DNA of 64,000 nt from Sedimentibacter hydroxybenzoicus DSM 7310 (GCF_013403245.1 NZ_JACBNQ010000005.1:92819-156818); one strand, 5' to 3'; counted from the first letter of the stretch, positions 52,631 through 61,667 are shown. Notes: generated by a model not told the origin, from the letters alone. Numbers and translations are program-made.

Positions 52631-54496
52631 ATGCCACACATTTATTATGCTGCATATAATGAAGATCTTATACCGCTTACAATTCAAATATTTAAGGACT
52701 TAGGCAAAGATGTAGGGGCAATGGTATACGACCATCAAAACCCTCAAAAGTTACTTGAAACCGGAGCTAAGGTGTTTTTATCGCGCGGAGATACTGCAAA
52801 CAGAATAAGAAGCAAATTAGATGTTCCGGTGGTTGAAATACCTATACCGTTTGATGATATGATAAAATGTCTGTTAGAAGCAAGTAAAATGGGTAAAAAC
52901 ATAGGCGTAGTCGGTTATAATAATTTGTTAAGCGGCTTAGAACTGTTAAACCCATTACTTAACATTAATATTAAACAAGTATTTGCAAACAATCCTGAGG
53001 AAATGCTGAACAAAATATTGCAGCTTAAAAACGAGGGAATAGATGTAATAGTTGGTGGTATCTATCAAACAAATGTAGCAAAAAAATTAAACATAAAAAA
53101 TGTCAGAATTGATTTTAGTCATAAGGCATTAGAATACGCTTATAATGAAGCTGAATTTATACTTGAAACCATCCTGTTAAACAACAGAAAAAACGAAGAA
53201 TTAAAAGCAATATTAGATACAACCAAGGAAGGATATATAGCAATTGACAAAAAAGGTATTATCACTTTAATTAACCAAACTTCATTAAAACTAATTTCAA
53301 ATGATGTATCACCTCTTATAGGTACTCCCTTAATCGATGTTTTTCCCGAGTTAAAACATCTTATGGACATTGTGAATACAGGCGAAGAATCTTTGCAAGA
53401 CATTGTCCGTATAAACGAAACCGACGTGTTATGTAATATGATTCCGCTAAAACATAATAAAAATGAAGTTATTGGTGCAATTGCTACATTTAATGACATA
53501 TATACCATAACCAAGGGCGAAAGAAAAATAAGAAATAAAATTTTAAACAAAGGATTTTATGCAACTTATAAATTTACAGATATAAAATACACAAGCAGAT
53601 CAATAAAAGAATGCATTTCTAATGCTAAAAAATTTGCTGTAAGTGATTCTACCGTATTAATACTTGGAGAAACAGGTGTCGGAAAAGAGTTGTTTGCACA
53701 AAGTATTCATAATGAAAGCTATAGAAAACATGGACCTTTCGTAGCAATTAACTGCGCCTCACTTCCTGAAAATATATTAGAAAGCGAATTGTTTGGTTAT
53801 GAAGAAGGTGCTTTTACCGGTGCTAAGAAAAATGGCAAGGAGGGCTTATTCGAATTAGCTCATAACGGCACTATTTTTTTAGATGAAATTAGTGAAATGC
53901 CATTGAGCTTACAAGCGAGGTTTTTGAGAGTTTTACAAGAAAGAAAAGTTATGAGATTAGGCAGTGATCAGATTATTCCAATTAATGTCAGAGTTATCTC
54001 AGCAACAAATAAAGATATTAAGAACCTTGTTTATAGCAAAAAGTTTAGAGATGACTTGTTTTATAGATTAAATGTTCTAACCTTAAATATTCCACCTTTA
54101 AGAGATAGAAAAGATGACATAAATGTACTCATTAATAATTTTTGCAAAACATATATAAAAAATAGAAATATTAGCATTCAAAATGATGCAATTGATATAT
54201 TAAAGGATTACAAATGGCCCGGAAATATAAGACAACTAAAAAATTTCATTGAAAAATTAAGCATTATAAGTAATTCCAATATAATAAACGCTCAAATCGT
54301 AAAAAATATGATAAGCAGCGAACCAGAGTTCGAGACAACTGATTATACTAATAAAATTATTAAAATACCAATAACGAAAGAGGAAGTTTATGAAGCATTA
54401 AGTATATCCAACGGAAATAAAATGGAAGCTGCTAATATGCTTGGAGTTCATAGAAGTACACTTTGGCGGCTAATGAAAAAATATGATTTATGTTAA
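52631..54496 (+). CDS. Sigma-54 activator with PrpR-type N-terminal domain (second)
   Basis: The 621-residue protein has the same architecture as the activator at 6253: PrpR_N-like sensor (about 1-180, FLSRGDTANRIRSKL), PAS (about 190-300, GYIAIDKKGIITLINQTSLKL), AAA+ domain (about 320-550) with GETGVGKE, the canonical GAFTGA loop and FLDEISEM, and Fis-type helix-turn-helix at the end (NKMEAANMLGVHRSTLWRLM). It is followed by a strong hairpin, a sigma-54 promoter and the threonine aldolase-like gene in the same direction, so it should control that enzyme. AAGGAG precedes the ATG. The ligand is unknown; an amino acid is plausible. Confidence 0.92.
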   Translation: MPHIYYAAYNEDLIPLTIQIFKDLGKDVGAMVYDHQNPQKLLETGAKVFLSRGDTANRIRSKLDVPVVEIPIPFDDMIKCLLEASKMGKNIGVVGYNNLLSGLELLNPLLNINIKQVFANNPEEMLNKILQLKNEGIDVIVGGIYQTNVAKKLNIKNVRIDFSHKALEYAYNEAEFILETILLNNRKNEELKAILDTTKEGYIAIDKKGIITLINQTSLKLISNDVSPLIGTPLIDVFPELKHLMDIVNTGEESLQDIVRINETDVLCNMIPLKHNKNEVIGAIATFNDIYTITKGERKIRNKILNKGFYATYKFTDIKYTSRSIKECISNAKKFAVSDSTVLILGETGVGKELFAQSIHNESYRKHGPFVAINCASLPENILESELFGYEEGAFTGAKKNGKEGLFELAHNGTIFLDEISEMPLSLQARFLRVLQERKVMRLGSDQIIPINVRVISATNKDIKNLVYSKKFRDDLFYRLNVLTLNIPPLRDRKDDINVLINNFCKTYIKNRNISIQNDAIDILKDYKWPGNIRQLKNFIEKLSIISNSNIINAQIVKNMISSEPEFETTDYTNKIIKIPITKEEVYEALSISNGNKMEAANMLGVHRSTLWRLMKKYDLC

Positions 54497-54505
54497 ATAT
54501 GTCGC

Positions 54506-54553
54506 ATCGACGTCGTATATGTTTCGAACGAAACATATGCGACGTCGATTTTT
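54506..54553 (+). terminator. Very strong hairpin, terminator and possible enhancer site
   Basis: ATCGACGTCG-T-ATATGTTTCG (54506-54526) pairs over 21 positions with its downstream arm, with only one T/C mismatch-type pair, and is followed by TTTTTAAC. Its palindrome also lies about 80-130 bases upstream of the sigma-54 promoter at 54635, so it could be both terminator and activator site. Confidence 0.85.
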
Positions 54554-54634
54554 AACAAACAATACTATATTTTCATTTATAGAAATACGTTTTTGTGGGT
54601 TAATACTAATATATACTTAAGACGTTATGTTTTA

Positions 54635-54650
54635 TGGCATCATTATTGCA
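54635..54650 (+). promoter_or_regulatory. Sigma-54 promoter for the threonine aldolase-like gene
   Basis: TGGCATCATTATTGCA has the -24 and -12 elements at correct spacing, about 33 bases before the start codon. Confidence 0.82.
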
Positions 54651-54682
54651 TTGTTATACATTACAAGAAAGGAGAAAATGAT

Positions 54683-55720
54683 ATGATTGACTTAAGAAGC
54701 GATACTCTAACTATACCAGATGATGAAATGTTAAAAACTATTTTATCTGCTAAGCTTGGTGACGACGGAAGAGTTGACGAAAATGGAAGAGGCGAGGATT
54801 TATCTGTTAATGAATTAGAAGATATTGCCGCAAGATTAACAGGAAAAGATGAAGGAGTACTTTTTTCTTCGGGGACTTTAGCGAACACTGCAGCTATATT
54901 AACTTATTGCAGCCCGGGAGATAAAGTACTGGTTGATGAAATTTTGCACATTTATAAAAGCGAAAAGGTTGTTTTCGAAAAAAGTGTCGGTCAACTGATA
55001 CCGGTTCTTTATAAGCTAAACGAAAAAAGCAAACCGGATACACAACATTTAAGACAACTGATGGAAGAAAATGATATTAAATTATTATGTATTGAAAATA
55101 CTCATAATTTTTCCGGTGGTGTATGCTTAGATGCAAATGATTTAAAAGAAATATATGACTTAGCTAAAGAATTTAATATTCATGTTCATATGGACGGAGC
55201 CAGGTTATTTAATGCAACAGCCAGCCTAAACGTTGATCCGAAGGATTTATGCAAATATGTTGACTCATTAATGTTTTGCATATCAAAAGGCTTGGGTGCT
55301 CCAATTGGGTCTCTTTTATGCGGAAACAACAATTTTATAAAAAAACTTAGGCAGAAGAGGAAGCTACTGGGCGGAAACATGAGGCAGGCAGGTGTGATTG
55401 CTGCTCCAGGTATTCATGCCTTAAAACACAATATCGAAAAATTAAAAGAAGACAATGAAAATGCAAAATACGTCAGCGAAGGAATTAAAGATTTGAAGAA
55501 AATAAAGGTCCAAGATAAAGTACAAAGCAATATCGTTATGTTGGATGTAAGCAACACAGGAATGTCTCCTGAAGAATATTGCGAAGCAGCTAGAAAAAAA
55601 GGGTTGAAGATAAGACCTGTATTGGAAAATAAAGTCCGTTTAGTATTTTATAACGGAATTAATCGCAAGGATGCGGATGAGGTTATTAAAATTATCAGAG
55701 ATATAGATAAGTCTATGTAA
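54683..55720 (+). CDS. Threonine aldolase-family PLP enzyme
   Basis: The 345-residue enzyme of fold type I has the PLP lysine Lys202 in CISKGLGAPIGS, the ring-contact Asp171 in VHMDGARLF, and IENTHNFSGGVCLD with the family His-Asn stretch. It matches low-specificity L-threonine aldolase (threonine to glycine and acetaldehyde). Near residue 88 the sequence DEILHIYKSEKVVFEK differs from the common EHIYxxExGG form, so allo-threonine, phenylserine or another hydroxy-amino acid could be the substrate. I start at 54683, preceded by GAAAGGAGAAAATG; the frame reaches upstream to 54593 without a ribosome site. Confidence 0.85.
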   Translation: MIDLRSDTLTIPDDEMLKTILSAKLGDDGRVDENGRGEDLSVNELEDIAARLTGKDEGVLFSSGTLANTAAILTYCSPGDKVLVDEILHIYKSEKVVFEKSVGQLIPVLYKLNEKSKPDTQHLRQLMEENDIKLLCIENTHNFSGGVCLDANDLKEIYDLAKEFNIHVHMDGARLFNATASLNVDPKDLCKYVDSLMFCISKGLGAPIGSLLCGNNNFIKKLRQKRKLLGGNMRQAGVIAAPGIHALKHNIEKLKEDNENAKYVSEGIKDLKKIKVQDKVQSNIVMLDVSNTGMSPEEYCEAARKKGLKIRPVLENKVRLVFYNGINRKDADEVIKIIRDIDKSM

Positions 55721-55822
55721 TTCATAAAAAATATCGTCTCTGCGCTAATTACGGATATCTTTAATAGTTACTCATGATGTAAATTTAAAATTATAAAAAT
55801 TATATGGAAAGGTAGTGATTTT

Positions 55823-57052
55823 ATGAAGATTTTCGGCAAAAAGATAGGCCTAACTACTCAAGTTTTTTTAGCAATGATATTAGGAGCAATATTTGGACTA
55901 GTCATAGGTGAACCAATGACTAAGGTTGGATTCATAGGTGACATATGGTTAAATATGATTAAAATGATAGTAGTTCCTATGGTTATTGTAACTATTGTTA
56001 CAGGTATCGTATCACAAAAAGACATTAAATCCTTAGGACGAATCAGTTTCAGAATAATGGCTTATTATGTTGTAACTACATTGATTGCAGCTGCTATAGG
56101 TATAATTGTTGCATCAATAATCAAGCCCGGCAATATTGCCAACTTTACAGGCTTAGCTTCAAAGGAGGTTGTAGCTGGCAGCGACATAACCATGGAGGAT
56201 TTCTTCTTAAGCATGTTTTCATCTAATATGTTTAAGTCATTCTCAGACGGTAACATATTACAAACACTTATAATTTCTGTATTGATAGGTATAGCTATAT
56301 TAAGAATGAAAACAGAAAATATGAAGACCACGATAGTAAATGGATTTAATTCATTGAGTGAAATGGTGTTTTCTCTGATAGGCATGATAATGATAGCATC
56401 TCCTATAGGGGTATTTTTCCTTATGGCCGATTCCTTTGCTACATATGGAGCCGGTATTTTTACAAGTATGGCAACACTGGCAGGAACATATTACTTTGCT
56501 TGTATAGTACACATCGTATTTATTTACGGTGGGTTTTTATGGATTAAAGCAGGCGTAAACCCAATCCGATTTATTAAAGACAGTGCTGAATTATGGATTT
56601 ATACTATATCTACTTGTAGCAGTGTTGCCTCTATTCCTGTAAATATAAAGGTTGCAAAAGAAAAGTTTGGTGTTTCCGAAAGCATTTCAGGATTTACAGT
56701 TCCTTTAGGTTCTCAGATGAACTACGACGGAAGTGTATTGCTTTACGGAGTCGTAATAGTATTCATAAGTCAAGTAGTTGGTGTTCCTTTAAGCATAGGT
56801 ACAATGCTTAAAGTTATTTTACTATCTGCTATCTTTTCAACCGGCGGAGGAGGAATACCCGGAAGCGGCATTGTCAAACTGTTAGTTATGGTTGAAGCCT
56901 TTGGTCTGCCAACAGAGATAGTAGGAATCATCGCAGCTTTCTATAGATTGTTTGATATGGGTACTACAACAAATAACTGTTTAGGAGACTTGGCAGGCAC
57001 GATCTTTGTTTCAAAGCTAGAAGAAAAATCAGCTGCCAAAGCTGCAAACTAA
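55823..57052 (+). CDS. Dicarboxylate/amino acid:cation symporter
   Basis: The 409-residue protein has the DAACS/GltPh layout of eight helices and two re-entrant loops: HP1 with TISTCSSVASIPVNIK (about 257-272), the NMDG-like segment QMNYDGSVLLYGV, HP2 STGGGGIPGSGIV (about 339-351), and TM8 FDMGTTTNNCLGDLAG with the Asp that contacts the amino group. Such carriers take up glutamate, aspartate, serine or threonine with Na+ or H+. It follows the threonine aldolase-like gene by about 100 bases with no clear sigma-54 site of its own and may be read through from the same promoter. Threonine or serine as cargo is inference. Confidence 0.9.
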   Translation: MKIFGKKIGLTTQVFLAMILGAIFGLVIGEPMTKVGFIGDIWLNMIKMIVVPMVIVTIVTGIVSQKDIKSLGRISFRIMAYYVVTTLIAAAIGIIVASIIKPGNIANFTGLASKEVVAGSDITMEDFFLSMFSSNMFKSFSDGNILQTLIISVLIGIAILRMKTENMKTTIVNGFNSLSEMVFSLIGMIMIASPIGVFFLMADSFATYGAGIFTSMATLAGTYYFACIVHIVFIYGGFLWIKAGVNPIRFIKDSAELWIYTISTCSSVASIPVNIKVAKEKFGVSESISGFTVPLGSQMNYDGSVLLYGVVIVFISQVVGVPLSIGTMLKVILLSAIFSTGGGGIPGSGIVKLLVMVEAFGLPTEIVGIIAAFYRLFDMGTTTNNCLGDLAGTIFVSKLEEKSAAKAAN

Positions 57053-57098
57053 TAAGTTTTAGCATTTATATAATAATTACACCACCATAATTATCTTT

Positions 57099-57136
57099 AA
57101 AACAGCTGATAAGAACAACTCTTATCAGCTGTTTTT
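57099..57136 (+). terminator. Terminator after the symporter
   Basis: AAAACAGCTGATAAG pairs with CTTATCAGCTGTTTT around a seven-base loop, followed by more T. Confidence 0.9.
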
Positions 57137-57432
57137 GCATTAAGAAGTCAAATAATTGAATTTCTACAACAGCTATAAACATTGATAGGTAGCAGTAATA
57201 ATATTATATTTTAGATAAAGTCCAGAATTATAGTGTTCATTTTTCTCTAATATGCTGTATAATGCTGTTAAGAGTATTCTTACAATGGCGATGATTGCTT
57301 TATTGAAGAAGGTAAGGACTATTTGCAACGGTAACACATGAAGGACACAAGATTGTCATATCCGCAGAAATTATAAAACTACCGGCAATAAAATCATGTT
57401 CGAATAAAATTATATAGCAGGAGAAAAGCAGT
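57137..57432. other. Intergenic stretch with possible decayed coding sequence
   Basis: About 300 bases lead to the third activator. From about 57287, short protein-like stretches appear in two frames: YNGDDCFIEEGKDYLQ, then, one frame over, VTHEGHKIVISAEIIKLPA ending at a TAG near 57415. No ribosome site or start fits either, so this may be a remnant of a lost gene or chance. I see no regulatory palindrome here. Confidence 0.3.
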
Positions 57433-58863
57433 ATGGAGCTTATGAAAAATTTATTTAACAATAAAGGTTATATTGATGGAATTACTATTATAGACTTGGA
57501 GGGTGAAATTTTATTTACTGCAAAGTTTAACAACAAGCTGAATTCTAAGGCTGACGAAAATTACGAAGTCGTTGGCAAAAATTTCCTTGAAGTCTATGAA
57601 AATCTGGATGAAAATACAAGCAGTACATATCAGTCAATGATTCACGGAGTACCTTTTTATGTTGAAAATCAAACTCTCAAATCAACCGACAGAGTTCCTA
57701 TAAAAATTACATCTCTATCTATACCTATCAAATCAAGCAGCAAAATTGTAGGTGCTATTGATTTATCTGTGAGTGAGTATGAAAAAGATGTTAAGGATGA
57801 AATTGAAATAGATACCGATTTATACGAAAGAAATTTCAGATCAAAAATAGCAGAAGCGTCGTCCGGGGGCAAAACTGTAAACAAATTGGATTTAAGAGAA
57901 AGTCGTGCAAGCTTTGTTACTGAGAATATAATTACTGATGACACACGTATGAAGGAATTGAAAAAGTATATTAAGGTTGCGGCTAACTGCAATCTACCAA
58001 CCTTAATAAGCGGAGAAACGGGTACCGGCAAAGAAATGTTTGCTCATGCTATACATAACGAGAGCCTGCGCAGAGACAAGCCGTTTATAGCTCAAAACTG
58101 CGCAGCTATACCTGAAAACCTATTGGAGAGCATATTGTTCGGAACATCAAAGGGTGCATTTACCGGAGCGGTGGATAACATAGGATTATTAGAGCTGGCC
58201 GAGGGCGGAACTATATTTTTAGACGAAGTCAATTCAATGCCTTCACACTTGCAGTCAAAGCTATTAAGAGTTTTGCAGGACGGCACCTTCAGGAGTATTG
58301 GCTCAAAAGAAGAAAAAGTAGTTGATGTCAAGGTGATTGCAGCCATTAACGAGGATCCGGTGATGGCGATAGAAAAAGGCACTATGCGCAAGGATATTTA
58401 TTACAGACTGAGCGCAATAAGCTTCAATATTCCTCCCTTGAGGGAGCGTAAGGATGACATCCCCCTATTGACCAGCTATATTGTATCTAAATATAATAAG
58501 ACATTTAACAAGAATATAAAGTATGTTTCCACCAATCTTTATAAAAAGCTATATGAATATGACTGGCCGGGTAATGTCAGAGAATTGGAGAATGTGCTGA
58601 TTTATGGTCTCAGCATGGTAAATAGCACAAGTGAGAGTTTGGATTTTTCAGATATTGAAGGAAAATTCAACTATATGCTGAACATAAACAATGAATCAAA
58701 TATTAAATTAGAGCCTCTTGTAACAATGGTTGATAAGTATGAAAGCGCAATAATAGAAAAGGTATTAATAAATACAGGCTACAATGTGACAAAGGCTGCT
58801 AATATATTGAAAATACCAAGACAAACATTACAGAGAAAATCAAAAAAATTTAATCTTATTTAA
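57433..58863 (+). CDS. Sigma-54 activator with PAS-like sensor (RocR-type)
   Basis: The 476-residue protein is shorter than the other two activators. It has a PAS-like domain (about 10-115, with GITIIDLEGEILFTAKFNNK and SIPIKSSSKIVGAIDLSVS), an AAA+ domain (about 165-400) with GETGTGKE, the loop GAFTGA and FLDEVNSM, and a Fis-type helix-turn-helix at the C-terminus (VTKAANILKIPRQTLQRKSK). It resembles RocR, which controls arginine catabolism in Bacillus. It is upstream of the alanine-dehydrogenase-family gene, which has a sigma-54 promoter. AGGAG precedes the ATG. Confidence 0.9.
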   Translation: MELMKNLFNNKGYIDGITIIDLEGEILFTAKFNNKLNSKADENYEVVGKNFLEVYENLDENTSSTYQSMIHGVPFYVENQTLKSTDRVPIKITSLSIPIKSSSKIVGAIDLSVSEYEKDVKDEIEIDTDLYERNFRSKIAEASSGGKTVNKLDLRESRASFVTENIITDDTRMKELKKYIKVAANCNLPTLISGETGTGKEMFAHAIHNESLRRDKPFIAQNCAAIPENLLESILFGTSKGAFTGAVDNIGLLELAEGGTIFLDEVNSMPSHLQSKLLRVLQDGTFRSIGSKEEKVVDVKVIAAINEDPVMAIEKGTMRKDIYYRLSAISFNIPPLRERKDDIPLLTSYIVSKYNKTFNKNIKYVSTNLYKKLYEYDWPGNVRELENVLIYGLSMVNSTSESLDFSDIEGKFNYMLNINNESNIKLEPLVTMVDKYESAIIEKVLINTGYNVTKAANILKIPRQTLQRKSKKFNLI

Positions 58864-58866
58864 TAA

Positions 58867-58908
58867 ATTGCCCGTAAACGAGCAGACCGTTGCTCATTTA
58901 CGGGCAAT
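58867..58908 (+). terminator. Hairpin after the activator, possible activator site
   Basis: ATTGCCCGTAAACGAGCA pairs with TGCTCATTTACGGGCAAT with one mismatch and a six-base loop. The T-run afterwards is weak (ATTAATGTTTT). Its centre is about 100 bases upstream of the next sigma-54 promoter, so a role as activator binding site is possible. Confidence 0.6.
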
Positions 58909-58987
58909 ATTAATGTTTTACAAGTGCATTTTTGTTTTAATTCTACCATAACTAATGAAATTTCAACCTTTTTACAAATATCCTTCT

Positions 58988-59003
58988 TGGCATGAATAAT
59001 GCA
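58988..59003 (+). promoter_or_regulatory. Sigma-54 promoter for the dehydrogenase-NhaC operon
   Basis: TGGCATGAATAATGCA has a good -24 element and a -12 element of ATGCA, one base away from TTGCA. Spacing is exact and the start codon lies 40 bases downstream. Confidence 0.78.
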
Positions 59004-59042
59004 TGTGCTAAATCAAGACAAAATAATTAAGGAGGCAGTAAT

Positions 59043-60206
59043 TTGATTTTTGGTGTATTGAAAGATATTAAGAATGGTGAGTTCAGGGTTATAGCTACAC
59101 CATCTGAGGTTGCAAGCATATGTGGTGACGGTCATAAGGTATTAGTGCAAAAGAATGCCGGCGCAAAAGCCGGATTTTCAGATGAAGAATACGTGAGTGT
59201 TGGTGCTGAAATGGTTGAAACAATGAAAGAAATGTATGATAGGTGTGATTTCGTTGCTAAAGTAAAAGAAATAGAGCATTCTGAGTACAATTTACTCAGA
59301 GAAAACCAAATTATATTTACCTGCATCCATCCTGCTGCTCACAGTGAAGAAGTTCAAGCGCTATTGGATAAAAAGGTAATTGCATTTACAGCAGAAGATT
59401 CGCATCGATACGGTTCGCCTAACTGCGAAGCAGCAGGAAAACAGGGTGCCTTAATGGGTCTTGAATCTCTTTTATCCATAAATGGCGGAAACGGGAAGTT
59501 TGTAAGCGGACTTGCAGGCGCTCCGGGCATAAAGGCTCTTGTACTTGGTGGCGGAATAGTCGGCAGAAATGCTCTTCAGGTTCTTCAATCTTTAGGAGCA
59601 TGGGTTACTGTAATGGATATTAATATTGCAACTTTAAGAGATATAGGAAAAATGTATGATGAAAAGGTAAATACAGTCATATCAACAAAATACAATCTCA
59701 AGAAACTTCTTCCTGAGATGGATTTAGTAATCAACTGTGTAAAGTGGCCAAAGGGAAGCAATGAGTTTCTGATTGACAGGGAAATGGTAAAGTCAATGCA
59801 AAGAGGTTCTGTAATTGTAGATATCAGCAACGATTACGGTGTAATAGAAACATTCCGTGAAACAACACATGAAAAGCCAAGATATACAGAGGAAGGAGTT
59901 GTTCATTACTGTGTTGGAAATATTCCCGGAGCAATTGCAAATTCAACATCTGTAGCTTACGCAGCATCCGTCTTGCCTCACCTTAGAAATATTATGAATT
60001 TGGGAGTCGAAGAAGCATGTATCAGAGATGGATACTTAAGAAGGAGCCTGACTACATACAAGGGATATTTGACACACGAAGAAACAAGTGCTCTTCAGAA
60101 CAGACCATGGATAAGACCGGAGGACATACTTAATATAGCGGATAAAGATTTGAATCCGGCACCGTCGGCAACCGTAACGAAATCTAATAATATAATTACA
60201 ATCTAG
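59043..60206 (+). CDS. Alanine dehydrogenase/PNT-family oxidoreductase
   Basis: The 387-residue protein starts at TTG with AGGAGG upstream and has the two-domain alanine dehydrogenase fold: N-terminal FGVLKDIKNGEFRV, the catalytic Lys in VAKVKEIE and His in FTCIHPAA, then an NAD domain with VLGGGIVGRNALQVLQSLGA (about 167-186) and VDISNDYG containing the catalytic Asp. It is clearly divergent from alanine dehydrogenase at the substrate stretch: EDSHRYGSPNCEAAGKQGAL replaces the usual ETVxxxxxLPLLTPMSEVAG. Another amino acid as substrate is therefore possible. It forms an operon with the NhaC-type antiporter. Confidence 0.85.
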   Translation: MIFGVLKDIKNGEFRVIATPSEVASICGDGHKVLVQKNAGAKAGFSDEEYVSVGAEMVETMKEMYDRCDFVAKVKEIEHSEYNLLRENQIIFTCIHPAAHSEEVQALLDKKVIAFTAEDSHRYGSPNCEAAGKQGALMGLESLLSINGGNGKFVSGLAGAPGIKALVLGGGIVGRNALQVLQSLGAWVTVMDINIATLRDIGKMYDEKVNTVISTKYNLKKLLPEMDLVINCVKWPKGSNEFLIDREMVKSMQRGSVIVDISNDYGVIETFRETTHEKPRYTEEGVVHYCVGNIPGAIANSTSVAYAASVLPHLRNIMNLGVEEACIRDGYLRRSLTTYKGYLTHEETSALQNRPWIRPEDILNIADKDLNPAPSATVTKSNNIITI

Positions 60207-60215
60207 GAGGAAGAA

Positions 60216-61625
60216 ATGGAAGAAGTAGTAAACATGGGATTTATATCAATTATACCGTCACTTTTGGCAATTGCGCTTGCTTTTACTACCAGAAATACTG
60301 TTGTATCACTTGCTTTTGCTTGTTTAGTTGGTACACTTATCGCAGGACAAGGCTTATTGGGATTTCCAACATTATTAAAAACAAGCTTGGGAACAACAAG
60401 CTTTTCATGGGTAATGCTTTTAAATACGTTTATTGCAATATTAGTTGCCTTTTTCCAAAAAACGGGGGCAATACAAGGTTTTTCTCAATATATCCAAAGT
60501 AAAAATTTAAGCAGGAAAGCTGTACAGCTTGTTGCTTGGTTGTTAGGCGGCTTTGTATATTTCTCTGACTCCTTCAGCCCATTATTTGTCGGAACAACAA
60601 TGAGAAGTATATCTGACAAGGCAAAGATTTCAAGGGAAAAATTATCGTATATAGCGGATTCAGGTGCTGCACCGGTTAGCGTCATGGTTCCTATAACAGG
60701 GTGGGCAGCATATCTTAGCGGGCTTGCTATAGGTGTAGGTGCTATAGCAACTCAGGAAGATGCAATGAGATTATTTATCAAAGCAATACCATTTAACTTT
60801 TACGCACTGATTACAGTTGTTTTTGTCGGCTTGATAGCCGCAGGTATAATAAAGGATTTCGGGCCTATGAAAAAGGCTGAAGAAAGAGCTATGAACGAAG
60901 GAAAGGTACTTCGGGACGGAGCCGAGCCATTGATCGGTAAAGAACTAACTGAAATGGAAGCTTATCAGGGTATACAGCAAAGAGTATTTTTAAACTTTGT
61001 TCTTCCGGTTATAATGATTATGTCCATAGCAATTGGAACGTATATTCATTTAAAATCTGCAAAAACAATGGAAGCATTTTTATTTGTAGTAATATTTATG
61101 AGTGTAAGCATGTTCATTCAGGGTATACCATTTAAGGAAATTATGAATGCCATAACAGATGGAGTCAAGGGCGCAGTTCCAGCTATAATGATATTAGCTC
61201 TTGCATATTCAATCAATTCACTAAGCAAGACTATGGGAACCGCAAATTACATTATTTCTGTTACTGAAGGATTTTTAAGTCCTCAGCTATTACCGGCAAT
61301 AATATTTTTAATTGCGGCAGTAACGGCATTCGCTACCGGAACATCATGGGGTACTTTTGCTATATGCATGCCTATAGCACTTCCGCTGGCATTTAATTTT
61401 TCAGGAGGCGAGGTTACGCCATTGGTAGTTGCTTGTTTTGCTGCAGTAGCAGGTGGAGGGGTTTTCGGAGACCATTGTTCGCCTCTGTCAGATACAACTA
61501 TACTTGCATCAACCGGCGCCGCAGCCGACCATATAGATCATGTTAATACGCAATTACCTTACGCATTGATCTGTGGATTATTGTCCATTATAGCATATCT
61601 GACAATAGGGTTTATGAGTGTTTAG
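60216..61625 (+). CDS. NhaC-family Na+/H+ antiporter-like carrier
   Basis: The 469-residue protein has about 11 helices. The signature lies late in the chain: ATGTSWGTFAICMPIALPLA (about 377) and GGGVFGDHCSPLSDTTILAS, then ADHIDHVNTQLPYAL, all typical of NhaC and the related malate/lactate antiporter MleN. Because it is paired with an amino-acid dehydrogenase and controlled by sigma-54, it could carry the substrate rather than only Na+ and protons. It starts 10 bases after the dehydrogenase, with GGAGGAAGAA upstream, and a terminator follows. Confidence 0.88.
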   Translation: MEEVVNMGFISIIPSLLAIALAFTTRNTVVSLAFACLVGTLIAGQGLLGFPTLLKTSLGTTSFSWVMLLNTFIAILVAFFQKTGAIQGFSQYIQSKNLSRKAVQLVAWLLGGFVYFSDSFSPLFVGTTMRSISDKAKISREKLSYIADSGAAPVSVMVPITGWAAYLSGLAIGVGAIATQEDAMRLFIKAIPFNFYALITVVFVGLIAAGIIKDFGPMKKAEERAMNEGKVLRDGAEPLIGKELTEMEAYQGIQQRVFLNFVLPVIMIMSIAIGTYIHLKSAKTMEAFLFVVIFMSVSMFIQGIPFKEIMNAITDGVKGAVPAIMILALAYSINSLSKTMGTANYIISVTEGFLSPQLLPAIIFLIAAVTAFATGTSWGTFAICMPIALPLAFNFSGGEVTPLVVACFAAVAGGGVFGDHCSPLSDTTILASTGAAADHIDHVNTQLPYALICGLLSIIAYLTIGFMSV

Positions 61626-61667
61626 TTTTATCAGTCTTTTTTATAATCAAAACATAAAAATATTTTT

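Noticed and set aside
55725..55790. Weak stem AAATATCGT/ACGGATAT between threonine aldolase-like and symporter genes as a terminator
   Set aside because: Short with a bulge; readthrough into the symporter remains likely, so not listed.
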